From the NCBI GenBank assembly GCA_035578175.1, contig JAQMRL010000006.1, positions 69,375,501 to 69,439,500 on the forward strand: a stretch of DNA of 64,000 bases. Direction: 5' to 3'. Made by a program: the position numbers and the translations under genes. Of this stretch, positions 41,223 to 51,795 are shown in pieces. The stretch comes from Catonia carolina (taxonomy: Eukaryota; Arthropoda; Insecta; Hemiptera; Achilidae). The notes below the pieces were generated by a model. The model saw only the letters and a list, made by a program, of their open reading frames with translations, searched no databases and was not told the origin of the DNA. How positions within the stretch are numbered: the first letter of the stretch is position 1; each line of letters begins with the position of its first letter.

Positions 41223-41427
41223 TTTTTAACTGTGATATTAAGTTTAAGTTTATGTATGTATGTTTTTTTTGTGTTTTTTAGCGTTTTTGTCTTTTAGCTT
41301 ATATTTGTATTAAAAAAAGGCGTTCTGCACTCGGGCTTTTTACACCCTTGTGCAGAACAACAGGCGATGATAACCTCGCTAAGGTTTTTCGCCTTAAAAC
41401 AAAAAAAAAAAAAAAAAAAAAAAAAAA
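40943..41427 (+). other. LINE 3' UTR, hairpin tail and poly-A
   Basis: T-rich UTR with a pure T44 run (41178-41221), then CTCGGGCTTTTTACACCC and a hairpin from GGCGATGATAACC to TTTTTCGCC, then TTAAAAC and A27 (41401-41427). The hairpin is the likely recognition site for its own RT. Confidence 0.85.
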
Positions 41428-41731
41428 GATGCACCCCTGTCGGACACCCTTTTTTTATTTCGAATTCCTCAGTTGTTCCCGCATCCTGAATTCGAACGCA
41501 CTCTGATATGTGCAATATAAATTACCTATAAGCCTTATATCCTTCCCATCCAGCCCCAAATCCCCAAGATATGATATGAGGAGATCATGGTTTACATTAT
41601 CAAACGCCTTTTCATAGTCGATGAAACACAAAAAGACGTCCTTTCTCTGATCCTGGCAATTTTGTACCAAAGTTTGGAGACTGAATATGGCTTCTCTCGT
41701 TCCAAAACCGCTCTTAAATCCAAATTGACTA
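41428..41731 (-). pseudogene. RTE-like reverse transcriptase, N-terminal palm segment
   Basis: Minus strand: FGFKSGFGTREAIFSLQTL (domain 2a), VFLCFIDYEKAFDNVNHDLL (domain 3 with the first catalytic Asp), GLDGKDIRLIGNLYCTYQSA, then a block corresponding to the KKG.RQGC motif disrupted around 41437-41455. It joins across the I-type LINE to 35353. Truncated before domain 2, so no endonuclease remains. Confidence 0.88.
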
Positions 41732-41800
41732 GTTTGAGAGCTAAGATGGCACAAATAAATAAATTCGTGATTTTCTGTTTCTTTTCCTTTTTTAAGATTG

Positions 41801-42191
41801 TTGTTTAGGTCAACAGCCGAAAGCCTGGTTTGAAACTCTAGAGGTATTACTAAGTAAATCGAGGAGTGAGGTGGTTTACAATTGCCTTCCACACTGAGTT
41901 AAAAGAGTATGCTTATCAGTATGCCAGGCCCTCCGAAGAGCACCCACTTTCCACCCTAAAAATGACACCTTCATTTCATATACCACATGGTCTGGCTGTA
42001 TAGTGCAATTCATTACTCTTAGAGGAGATATTTCTGACTAGTGTCTTTTACACCTTCACCTCTTCTGTTCTGAAATAGTTCAGTCATACAATTGGCTGAA
42101 TATATGATAAGAAACAGAACTACTTTTTGTAGCCCTGAAACCAGCAGATAGAGTATAATTAATTTAACACTCCACCTGCCCGTGATGGGCA
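41801..42191 (-). mobile_element. SINE-C copy with 12-bp target duplication
   Basis: Duplication TTTTTAAGATTG at 41789-41800 and 42192-42203. It is more diverged than 30108 (for example GCCCATCACGGGCAGG at its 5' end), and its MNF frame is disrupted. Confidence 0.88.
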
Positions 42192-42226
42192 TTTTTAAGA
42201 TTGCGACCTTAATATTCTTTTTCTAG

Positions 42227-42540
42227 ACCCACCGGGTTGGTCTAAAGGTAAAGTCGTCACCAAAATCAGCTGTTTAACAGCTGATTTTCGGAGACGAAGG
42301 TTCCTGATTCAAATCCTAGTAAAGGTAGTTTCTTTTTTACGAATTTGAATACTAGACAGTGGTTACCGGTGTACTTTAATGGTTGGGGTTTAATTAACCA
42401 TACTTTCTCAGGAATGGTCGGCCTGGGTCTGTACAAGACTACACGTCATACACATCATCCTCATCTTATTGGGTCATGGGGTTGCTTATTGTTCTAAATT
42501 GAACAGATTGCAACGTACACAAATTATGAATACAAAAAAA
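42227..42540 (+). mobile_element. SINE-B copy
   Basis: ACCCACCGGGTTGGTCTAAAG head, palindrome TCAGCTGTTTAACAGCTGA, end AAATTATGAATACAAAAAAA. Near-matching ATATTC.TTTT flanks suggest a target duplication. Confidence 0.85.
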
Positions 42541-42700
42541 TATATTCATTTTAGAGCAGAAGTGTCTATAATTAAAGTAGTACAGCCTTTCAAATCCTAC
42601 ACTTTATACTAAACATGTTTTTGTACAATGCTAAAAAAAATAATTAAAATCAGTTCATCCGTTTAGAAGCTACGATGCCTCAGACTGATGCACACGTTAA

Positions 42701-43365
42701 ACTTAAAACACTGTTTTTACGTCGGGCGTTAAAGATAATAAATACCTAAATAATATATGGACTCGTTTAAAAAAAGTACTTTTTTTGGTTTCAAGGGGCA
42801 TTAAATTTGTTTACCTTAATTCAATAATTTCTTCCTCAACTATAAAAATAGAACGCAAAAAATGAAAATAATGCCATTTCCTTTATTTTTCGTTGAATGG
42901 TTTTTAACTTATTGTTATACAGAAAAGTGTTTGCAATTGAGAATATTGTATTTTTTTCTGAAACTGAATTTTGTAATTAACTGAAAAAAAGTGGGCTGAA
43001 GCGGTGCAATGTAAATAAGACTCCGTTAGACCAAAGAGGGTGGTTGTTTGTTGGGTTAAGGGAGGGCGATTACCTCCTCCTTCCTCGTTCGCCACAACTC
43101 CTCCACGTTCCATCCCTCCAGGCGTGGATCGATCTAAACACTACTGGTCCGGTGAAGAGATGCTGGCTCTGTGACGTCACTGTTTGGGTGCGTACTACCC
43201 ATCCAAAAAACATTGACTCCTCTTATATCAACGTAGTACGGGTATTCCAAAACCTTACTCTATTGAAAACACTTTGACCAAATTTTAATGCGTCTATTTT
43301 GGAATCGCAATCATTACACTGTAGTAACTGTAATATCATTTACATTTTAATTTTATTATTAAAAA
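42701..43365. other. Spacer with one higher-GC patch
   Basis: 43010-43200 is relatively GC-rich and contains a perfect CRE palindrome TGACGTCA (43172-43179). No exon or repeat identified; frames of 70-77 codons lack known motifs. Confidence 0.4.
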
Positions 43366-44492
43366 TCTGGTGTGAAACACTCACACAACTTACTCTTGCC
43401 AATGCAAATAATAATAATAATAATAATGCCGGCCACATTGGCGCAGTTGGTAACGTGCTCGCCTTTCATCATGCGGTCTTGGGTTCGAATCCGATTCAGG
43501 CACGGCATATTTTCATACGTTATAAAACATCATCATTTCATCCATCACCGTCTGCATTAGCAGTAGGCCTAATTGCAGAATAGTCGGACGTTAAACCAAA
43601 AAAAAAAAATGCAAATAATTAACAATAAACTTAACTTTAGTAATAAACAAAAACCTAACCTCAGAAAACATAACTTTATTTTAATCATAAGTGAAAGACG
43701 CAAAATGAAAATTAACTTCAGTTTGGCTTAAGAATATGGAAAATCACTCTTTCACGCTAAACTAGACTCTGTACAGAAAAATGCTGTAAATAAAAGTTGT
43801 GGATCTTTTAATTTTCTATAAATTTGATTATATACGTTTTTGACATGAAATGCATACTAAGGCTGAAATCGTGAAAAAATCGATTTTTTTAACACGTTTT
43901 CGTGAGAAAAAATAGAAAATTGCTAATTAACGCTAAACTAAGCGTTACACAAAAAAATGTTCGAAATAAAAGTTGTAGGATTTTAAATTGTCTACAAGTT
44001 TTATTTAATCATTTTGCGCTAAAATGCATATTAAAGCTGCAATGTTAAGAAACCATTTTTTACGTGAAAACAGCCTCTCCAAGAATTTCAGCAGACATGA
44101 CGGCCTACTCTATCTTGTAAAACATAAAAAATTTAGAAAACGAGGCGATTTTTAAAATATCGTAGAACCCGTTTTTGAGAAAATCGCAAAAACGTAAAAA
44201 ATTACACGAATAAACTACTTCCGGTTGGCCGATTTTGATGAAAATGTTCGTGTCGGGTCCCGGTAGTGGTGTCTAACTTGAGTGTTAAGTTTCAAGATCT
44301 TACGATGTTCCGTTCTTGAGATATTCTGTTCACACACAGACACACACATAGACCAATCGCTTTAAACATGTTTTTTTGGATTCAGGGGGTCTGAAAACGT
44401 GTAGATTCGGTGAAAACTCGATTTTGAAAAATCGATATGAAAACAATATTTTCCTTCCTATACTGTATATTCATATTGGCAAGAGAAAGTAA
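43366..44492 (-). mobile_element. HL element, full length, split by SINE-A
   Basis: TCTGGTGTGAAACACTCACAC start; end TATATTCATATTGGCAAGAGAAAGT (top strand). The SINE-A at 43413-43607 sits 47 bp inside the end. The CA tract is nearly absent (CACACACAGACACACACATAG). Confidence 0.87.
43413..43607 (+). mobile_element. SINE-A copy, beta tail, 12-bp target duplication in HL
   Basis: Duplication AATGCAAATAAT at 43401-43412 and 43608-43619. The head is preceded by an (ATA)n run, B-box GGGTTCGAATCC, tail ATTGCAGAATAGTCGGACGT then TAAACC and A-run. Confidence 0.9.
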
Positions 44493-44667
44493 AAATAGCA
44501 AACTTTCGTTTAAAATTACAAGTATTTATTACACACTGTAAATTACCATTAATAATGTTACTTAAATCTACAACATAAATTACAATTACTATAATAATTA
44601 ATAGACTACTAAAATAATTAATAGATAAATTAATTAATTATAAGAAATTAATTACATTTTAATTAAC

Positions 44668-44945
44668 TTGTTGTTAAGGTCAACAGCCGAAAGGCGGGTT
44701 TGAACTTCTTGAGGGTTTACTTAGTAAAAATGAGGAGTGAGGTAGTTTACGATAGCCTTCCTTACCGAGTGTAAAAGTATGCTTATCAGCATGCCAGGCC
44801 CTCCGAAAAGCACCTACTTTCCACCCTGTAAATGACACCTTCACTTTATTCACCACAGGGTCTGGCTGTATAGTGAAATTCACTACTATCAGAGGAGATA
44901 ACTCTGACTACTGCCTTTTAGAGAGTCAGACGTAAAACAAACAAA
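44668..44945 (-). mobile_element. SINE-C fragment fused to a beta-type tail sequence
   Basis: Minus-strand SINE-C 3' two thirds (44668-44918). The next bases AGAGAGTCAGACGTAAAACA match the SINE-A/D beta tail (ACAGTCGGACGTTAAACC) on the plus strand. So two retroposon pieces are joined. The MNFTIQPDPVVN frame is present for 67 codons. Confidence 0.65.
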
Positions 44946-44949
44946 AACA

Positions 44950-45729
44950 TCTGGTGTGAAACACTCACACAACTATCTCTTGCCAATGCAAATAATTAAC
45001 AATAAACCTAACATTATTAGTAAAACATTAGAAATAAACAATAAAAGTAACTTCAATAAACATAACCTTATTTTTATCATGAGTGAAAGACGCAAAATGA
45101 AAATCAACCTCAGTTTGGCTTAAAAATACGAAAAATCACTCTTTCAAGCTAAACTAGGCTCTGTAGAAAAAAATTCTCTAAATAAAAGTTGTGGATCTTT
45201 TAATTTACTATAAATTTTATTATATATATTTTTCTCGTAAAATTCATACTAAGGCCGAAATCTTTAAAAAAATCGTTTTTTTCACACGTTTTCGTGAGAA
45301 AAAAAACAGAAAATTGCTAATTACCACTAAACTAAGCGTTATACAAAAAAATGTTTGAAATAAACGTTGTAGAATTTTAAATTCTCTACAACTTTTATTA
45401 AAGAAATTTTTGCGCTTAAATGCATATTAAAGCCGTAATCTTAAAAAAAAAATTTTTTTTTACGTGAAAACGGCCTTACCAAGAATTACAGCAAACATGG
45501 CGCCTACCCTATCTTGTAGAGAATAAAAAATTTAGTAAATAAGGCGATTTTTAAAAAAATCGTAGGACCAGTTTTTGAGAAAATCGCAAAAAATTAAAAA
45601 TTGCACGAATAAACTACTACTTCCGATTGACCGATTTTGATGAAAATGTTCGTGTCAGGTCCGGTAGTGGTATTAAACCTAATTTTTAAGTTTCAAGTTC
45701 GTACGATCTTCCGTTCTTGAGATATTCTG

Positions 45730-45774
<45 letters not shown>

Positions 45775-45906
45775 CAATCGCTAAAAACATGTTTTTTGGG
45801 TTCAGGGGGTCTGAAAACGTGTAGATCCGGTGAAAACTCGATTTCGAAAAATCGACATGAAAATAATACTTTCCTTCCTATATATTCATATAGGCAAGAG
45901 AAAGTA
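44950..45906 (-). mobile_element. HL element, full length, reverse
   Basis: TCTGGTGTGAAACACTCACAC to CCTATATATTCATATAGGCAAGAGAAAGT. CA tract 45733-45772. High similarity to 2651-3636 and 49178-50100 marks the young subgroup. Confidence 0.88.
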
Positions 45907-46043
45907 AAAATAAAGAAATAAAAAAAAAATGAAATAAACCTCTTTCCACAGCACTCTCCTATCACTTCATTCCTGATGAAAACAAACAAACACAATCAAA
46001 TAAGGAAAAATAATCATCAAAGATGGAAACTAACAGAATGTCC

Positions 46044-46195
46044 TTTTAAAATTTGCCCATAACAGGCAGTTGGTGTGTTAAATTATTTGCATTCAATTTT
46101 CTAGTACCAGGCTACAAAAAATAGTTTTGTTTCTTTTCATATTGTCAGCCAACCATGACTAAATTATTTAAGAACAGAAGGTACCTCTTCTGTTC
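46044..46195 (+). mobile_element. SINE-C 5' fragment
   Basis: TGCCCATAACAGGCAGTTGG to AAGAACAGAAGG. It contains its own short inverted repeat AAGAACAGAAG..CTTCTGTTCTT. Confidence 0.75.
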
Positions 46196-46387
46196 TTAAC
46201 TGTTACTTGAATAGAATTTTGAATGGAAAGTTTTATCGGACTGATCAAAATAATGTCCTTAAGGGACCGGTTCTGAACTACGTTAATAGTGCGTTTGTGT
46301 ACGGGTAGTTGCATGTGGTCGTAGACAGGTAAATCAATTGTTTCGATATTTACGGGAAAATCTCTTTATTATAATCAAGTTTTGTAT

Positions 46388-46790
46388 TTTTTTTTTTTTT
46401 TTTTTTGCTTTTAGTAGATCACTTGAATCAAATAAATGTAGAGTTTTAGTTTCTGCATTGTTGCTGCAGTCTTCTTTTTTCCCAGTAGTTTTTCATATTC
46501 TGGGATCTTACTAGTCTTGCGGTCTCTGAACAGACTAGTGGATTTTTGGGGTTCTTCAAATCTGGTGTTAGTGTTGTGAAGAAGTTTGAGTCCTTCAGTT
46601 TTGTTTCTTAGGTCGAGTAGTGTAAGCCCAAGCTTGTCCATATCTTCTTTAATCTCTGAGATCCACCTTGATGTGTTTTTTTTCCTTTAGTGATTTTTTC
46701 GTTAACTGTCTTAAGATCCTGGTTTCTGGTGTTCTGAGTACATGTCCGAAAAAAGAAACCCTTTTTTTCATCGTGTAATTTATTATTAAT
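46388..46790 (-). pseudogene. LINE reverse transcriptase C-terminal fragment
   Basis: Minus strand: KKRVSFFGHVLRTPETRILR (the FGH..R motif following the palm), then after a shift in an A-run WISEIKEDMDKLGLTLLDLR to LLGKKKTAATMQKLK and a stop. A T-run at 46388-46406 (A-run on the minus strand) may be its 3' tail. Family uncertain, RTE/jockey-like. Confidence 0.65.
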
Positions 46791-46845
46791 TATGTCAGTA
46801 AAAAAATTGTTATAAGTATGTTTTATCTGTACATGAGTCAGGTGG

Positions 46846-47214
46846 AATTTTTAATTTATTTGCACTCGTTCTGCTAGTTCCAGAGCTACAAAAAATAGTT
46901 CTCTCTATTATCTCATGGTCAGTTAATCATATGACTGAAGTATTTAACAACGAACCAGTACTGGTGTAAAAGACACTAGTCACAGTTATCTCCTCCAAGA
47001 GAGGAATACATTTTATTATACAGTCAGACCCTGTGGTGAATGAAGTGAAAATATCATTTTCAGAGGAAAAGTAGATACTCTTCAGAAGGCCTGGCAAGCT
47101 GATAAGAATACTTTTCTATACAGTTAGGAAAGTAATGGTAAACCACCCTCGTTTTTCTTAGTAAAGCCTCTAGAAGTTCAGACCACCCTTTCGGCTGATC
47201 ACCTAAACAATAAA
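46846..47214 (+). mobile_element. SINE-C copy, old
   Basis: Diverged full-length-like copy (CAGGTGGAATTTTTAATTTA ... GCTGATCACCTAAACAATAAAC). The MNF frame is destroyed. Confidence 0.8.
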
Positions 47215-47259
47215 CATTTAAAATACATTAGACTAAATTTTGAGTTTTAAATGTGTGAT

Positions 47260-47727
47260 TCCTTTTTACGTAACCAAATCATACCCATCACGAAGACCTA
47301 AAAATACCAACGGTTCGAGACATTGTCAACGCAACATACAACTCATTACACACAAAGACAATTGACCGTATTAATACAAATGTCCAATCTATTTCAACTA
47401 ACAATCTCCCTGTTCACAGACGACTGAAACGAAAATGGAATAGGGATCTTCTACGACCTCCATAAAAAAAGCATATCAATTTAACTTGTCATAGCTGTTT
47501 CATTTCATAAAAAAAGGAAATAATTTCATAAAAAAAATCATCCATCATAATTTATAAATCATTATCATTCAAAATATTGGCACCACATTCATTGTAAATT
47601 TTCACGCCGATATCGGTCACTGGATCGATTCACATTCATGTCATATTCCCGCCATTCCTCATTCATTCCATCTCATTTACTAGTTGTGCTTTAAAAAATT
47701 GTACAGTTGTAAATAAAAAAAAAGTTG
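47260..47727 (+). mobile_element. Jockey-like LINE 3' end
   Basis: Plus strand encodes HEDLKIPTVRDIVNATYNSL, then a linker, then NNLPVHRRLKRKWNRDLLRP and a stop (about 47463), then a 3' UTR and tail ACAGTTGTAAATAAAAAAAA. The 'DL.IPTVRD...RRL+R.W..DLL' pattern is the jockey-type ORF2 terminus. It is a different subfamily from 25585 but shares the TGTAAATAAA end. Confidence 0.8.
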
Positions 47728-48141
47728 AAGTCAAAAAAATGTATTATTGTTACCACAAAAAAAACCTAAACTGTTTTTTTTCTATTTATGAAATTCACAA
47801 TCTGTTAGAAACAATCAGTGAATGTGATATCACAAAATTTGAGAAAAATTAACATGGTATACAAACGTGAGTGGAGATACAGTCCAGTGACAGAACTCCG
47901 ACGTGAATAGACAAGTGTAGCATTAAGTGCAGCATTTAGAACATTGTAATGGATAGTCAATTACAGTACTACGTTAGTAGATGAGGTCCCGGCTCCATCG
48001 ACGTTTCGGACGTCTTATTGGATTGTTTGGGAGAGTCTGCGTAGTCAGGTTTGAGAAACTGTTTTAAGCATTAAATAATAAACTGAATTAAAATTGGTTC
48101 ATTTTTTTTCTGTATAGTCCCAAATCTATTTTCGTCGCTTT
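47728..48141. other. Spacer, no gene seen
   Basis: Nothing recognised beyond AT-rich sequence. Confidence 0.45.
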
Positions 48142-49177
48142 ACTTCCTCTTGCCCTATGTGAATGTATAGGGAAGGAAATTATTGTTTTAAAGTCGATTT
48201 TTTAACAGATAAACATGTTTTTAGCGATTGGTGTGTGTGTGTGTGTGTGTGAACAAAATATCTCAAGAACGGAACATCGTACGAAGTTGAAACTTGGAAT
48301 TTAAGTTAGGTATGACTAGAGGACATGGCATCAACATTTACAACAAAATCGGTCCAATGGAAGAATTGAAGTGGTTGTTAGAAGACAGTGTTAACCCACA
48401 TCAACATAATTTTACCCAATGGAATTTTAAAAGTTTACTGAAATCTACAAATCATGTTTTTAAATTTTTTGTTAAACATTTGTTTTTTCCGTTAATCTCT
48501 AAATTCTTAAGATCGTAATATAGCATCCTGTTTAAAACATGCTGAACATTTTATTTTTAAAAAATATTTAAGAAAAATCATGCTGGAAATTTTGTGGGTT
48601 AGCACTTTCTTCTGCCGACCCCTTCAATTAGTTTATTCGTGCGATTTTTCACTTTTTTAGCATTTTCTCAAAAAACGGCTTTTACAACTTTTTTTAAAAC
48701 CGCCTCATTTACTACATTTTTATTACTGTCCCTACAAGATATACCCTACCTCTATAAGATAGGGTAGGCGCCATGTCTGCTGAAATTCTTGAGGGGCTTT
48801 TTTCTCGTAGAAAAAATTGCTTTTTAATATTGCGGCCTAAATATGCATTTTAGAGCAAACGTGTTTATATTCAAAGTTATAGATTATATAAAAACCCACA
48901 ATTTTTATTTTTAAGCAATTTACTTTTGTAAAACGCCATGTTTAGCGGCAATTAGCGATTTTCGGTTTTTTTCATGAAAATCCGTAAACAATTTTTTAAG
49001 ATATTTTAAGGTATAGTCTATACTTAGTATAAAATATATATTTTAAGGTATTTTTTAAGATTCCCGCCTTAGTATAAAATTATGCATTTTACGACAAAAG
49101 TGTATATAGTTAAGGTTATAGGAAATTAAACATCCTATAACTTTTTATCAAGGATTTTTCTCTACAGAGCCTAGTTT
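48142..49177 (+). mobile_element. HL copy with 250-bp foreign segment and lost 3' end
   Basis: Forward HL: CTTCCTCTTGCCCTATGTGA hairpin, TG tract 48232-48251, then about 48370-48626 without HL similarity and with no target duplication recognised. HL resumes TTTATTCGTGCGATTTTTCAC and stops at CAGAGCCTAGTTTA, exactly where the next HL begins. Confidence 0.75.
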
Positions 49178-50100
49178 ATTACTTTCTCTTGCCTATATGA
49201 ATATATAGGAAGGAAAGTATTGTTTTCATGTCGATTTTTCGAAATCGAGTTTTCACCGGATCTATACGTTTTCAGACCCCCTGAACCCAAAAAACATGTT
49301 TTTAGCGATTGGTCTGTGTGTGAACAAAATATCTCAAGAACGGAACATCGTACGAACTTGAAACTTGAAACTTAAGTTACGTACCACTACCGAACTCGAC
49401 ACGAACATTTTCATCAAAATCGGTCAACCGGAAGTGGTAGTTTATTCGTGTAATTTTTCACTTTTTTGCGATTTTCTCAAAAACTGGTCCTACGATTTTT
49501 TTTTAAGATCGCCTGGTTTACTCAATTTTTTATTCTCTACAAGATAGGGTAGGCGTCATGTTTGCTGAAATTCTTAGTGAGGCTGTTTTCACGTAAAAAC
49601 GTTGTTTTTTTAAGATTACAGCTTTAATATGCATTTTAGCGCAAAACTTTATATAATAAAAGTTGTAGAGAATTAAAAATTCTACAACTTTTATTTCAAA
49701 CAATTTTTTGTATAACGCTTAGTTTAGCGGTAATTTGCGATTTTCTGTTTTTTTCTCACGAAAATGTGTGAAAAATTGATTTTTTAAAGATTTCGGCCTT
49801 AGTATGCATTTTACAACAAAAGTGTATATAATTTAATTTATAGAAAATTAAAAGATCTACAACTTTTATTTAAAGCATTTTTCTCTACAGAGCCTAGTTT
49901 AGAGAGAAAGAGTGATTTTCCGTATTTCTAAGCCAAACTGGGGTTGATTTTCATTTTGCATCATTCACTCATGATTAAAATAAGGTTATGTTTTTGAGGT
50001 TAGTTTTTTGTTTATTTCTAATATTTTATTATTAATGTTAGGTTAATTGTTAATTATTTGCATTGGCAAGAGAAAGTTATGTGAGTGTTTCACACCAGAT
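49178..50100 (+). mobile_element. HL element, full length, joined head-to-tail to previous HL
   Basis: ACTTTCTCTTGCCTATATGA to GTGAGTGTTTCACACCAGAT. The two internal subrepeats are very clear (TTTAAGATTACAGCTTTAAT and TTAAAGATTTCGGCCTTAG). Minimal TG tract. It starts within the sequence of an older HL, so HL elements can target each other. Confidence 0.88.
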
Positions 50101-50984
50101 CTTTTTTTTCTCTCTACATAACTCGTACGCATCCCTAATACAGAAAGCCTTTAAGTTAGGGAAAGGATGATAAACCTTATTTCTGTTGTTAATAAACGTG
50201 TTTATTTGTCCCTTTGGATTTTCGCACTTACAAAGTTATAAATTAAAAAAAAACACCGACATCCGAGAGCACCATGTAAGGGTTATCCATTAATTTTAAT
50301 TACTAAGTTTAACACATAAAAACTGGTAATTACTTTTTTTAATTGTTTACCTTGTTTATGTTGTAAAATTTTTTATGAATAATTTTACAATACTAAATTA
50401 GTTTTACCGGTGAATTTTATAATATTAATTTTTTAATTTCTTATTTTGATATCAACGTACCGGGTGTCCCACAGAATTTTAAGCATAGAGAAATAGCATT
50501 GATTTTCATTAGTTTGTTAATATTTTCTTCACGCGGATAAATGAAGACTTGTTTTATCGGGAATCATTAGAAAATGTTTACACTTTTACAAAATTATTAA
50601 TATGGATACATTTTAAGCTGTACTCCGACCTATTCCGATAGCTTTGCTCATATTCTAGACTTCGTCCCACTATTTCTACAAATAGTATAAATTTTTTTGA
50701 TACTATTTTTTTATGCTTATTTTGATACTATTTCATTTTAATATAGTACGAATCAAAAAATAAACTCAAACACTGTACCGTACACGAGCAGTGTCTGTCA
50801 AAAACTAAACAAGTACTAGTTGGGCACAGTGAGGGCTCGGTGTGGTGTGGTGGAACTATATTGTGCACTATTGTTAGCACTACTCCATTGTGATAATCTT
50901 TCTCCGTGTGACACCAGACATACGGCCGTCACGCGGTGCTGTCTCGTAGGGTCCAACCTTACAGAAGAACAAACCTAAATTAAC
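50101..50984. other. Spacer with an isolated CCGGGTGT terminus
   Basis: At 50458 GTACCGGGTGTCCCACAGAA looks like another TIR terminus, but no matching partner was found. The rest is AT-rich. 50815-50960 is higher GC with no recognised feature. Confidence 0.45.
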
Positions 50985-51526
50985 TAAAGATAACTAAAGA
51001 TCATGCAGTATTTACAGCCTTCCATCACAGTATCCTTGTACAGTTTTTCTTTAATTTTACCATCTCTGTGAAACAGATCTACCTCTCCATTTAATTCATT
51101 GGCTGTAGCTATACATCTATTGATTGGAGCTATTTTACTTTTTGTGGCTCCAGCAAACAGCCTGAAACTTCTTAAAGCTGTGCAAGGCACCCTCAGAAAA
51201 ATCTTCGAGATATCCGGAACTTTTAACTCGTGAATGCAGAATATTGTAAATGTATAGAACTTCCATCACTCTACGTCGCGTGATCAGACTCTGAAGCCCG
51301 TAGAATGAGAGGGCATACTCATAGCCATCAAATTTTCTCCCAGATCTACATTCCAAATTATAAATTAGTCTTTTCTCTACCGTATTTAGTTCCTTTTCTA
51401 TGACGTCTCTTCTATAGTTCCACACCGTCGAACAATATTCGAGGACGGGACGCACAAGGCTCGTATAAAGTCTAAGTACTGACTTCTCAAATTTGAAATC
51501 ACGACTAATCCAAGCTATGAGTACTA

Positions 51527-51527
<1 letters not shown>
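50985..51527 (-). pseudogene. Jockey/CR1-like LINE reverse transcriptase C-terminal fragment
   Basis: Minus strand: FEKSVLRLYTSLVRPVLEYC then STVWN, and RSGRKFDGYEYALSFYGLQS then LITRRRVMEVLYIYNILHS. These are the SLVRPVLEY..VW and GL..L..RR motifs after the RT thumb. A 1-nt shift near 51170 moves the frame to ALRSFRLFAGATKSKIAPIN and onward. The palm is missing. An adjoining (TAA)n yields an artefactual poly-tyrosine lead. Confidence 0.8.
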
Positions 51528-51578
<51 letters not shown>

Positions 51579-51581
51579 GAA
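51528..51581. repeat. (TAA)n microsatellite
   Basis: About 17 TAA units, separating the LINE fragment from the small ORF region. Confidence 0.95.
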
Positions 51582-51586
51582 CAGAA

Positions 51587-51755
51587 ATGAAGCAGAAAAT
51601 TGAGAATCTAAAGTGCTTGGTAGGGCCGAGGAGAACGGGAACGGCCTGGACAGAGGAGCGAAAAAGATCACATGCAGAAAAAATGAAGGCAGCATGGGTC
51701 ATCCGGAAACTGGCTGGAACTAAGAGAAATGCATCCCTAGTAGGATCTAACAAGA

Positions 51756-51760
<5 letters not shown>
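51587..51760 (+). CDS. Small ORF of unknown origin between two TAA microsatellites
   Basis: 57 codons from ATG: MKQKIENLKCLVGPRRTG..., then TEERKRSHAEKMKAAWVIRK and LAGTKRNASLVGSNKK, stop supplied by the following (TAA)n. Basic and hydrophilic. I do not recognise the family. The sequence between the tracts is GC-richer than its surroundings, suggesting the end of a retroelement ORF with a (TAA)n tail. Whether it is expressed is unknown. Confidence 0.35.

Positions 51761-51795
<35 letters not shown>

Larger units (their letters stand above)
35354..41427 (+). mobile_element. I-superfamily LINE, near full length (6.07 kb)
   Basis: Target duplication GATGCACCCC (35344-35353 and 41428-41437) within the RTE-like RT gene. 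Order: ~600-bp 5' UTR, ORF1 (RRM-like region and zinc knuckles), ORF2 (endonuclease, RT, RNase H, CCHC), 3' UTR with a terminal hairpin (GGCGATGATAACC...TTCGCC) ending TTAAAAC plus 27 A. RNase H plus a CCHC ORF1 point to the I superfamily (I/Nimb/Loa type), not RTE or CR1. An intact insertion site and long open ORF2 indicate recent arrival. Confidence 0.92.
34437..41731 (-). mobile_element. RTE-like LINE, 5'-truncated, split by the I-type LINE
   Basis: Target duplication GTTTGAGAGCT at 34426-34436 and 41732-41742. Its own sequence is 34437-35353 plus 41428-41731 (about 1.2 kb). The 3' end is a short (AAG)n-type tail (minus strand ...CACTTTAAGAAGAAGA), as in RTE-clade elements. The 5' truncation is the usual result of incomplete reverse transcription. 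Confidence 0.88.
41743..42700 (-). mobile_element. HL-related tandem-unit element, right part, holding two SINEs
   Basis: Continuation of 33490-34436 after the RTE-like target duplication: AAGATGGCACAAATAAATAAA...GATTTTCTGTTT, interrupted by SINE-C (41801-42191) and SINE-B (42227-42540), then TTTTAGAGCAGAAGTGTCTA... and a third unit start CAGTTCATCCGTTTAGAAGC. Confidence 0.68.

Noticed and set aside
43172..43179. CRE site TGACGTCA as a regulatory feature
   Set aside because: A single 8-bp match in 64 kb is not significant without other promoter signals; mentioned only in the spacer entry.
48370..48626. Insertion in HL as a defined mobile element
   Set aside because: No TIR, tail, ORF or target duplication visible.
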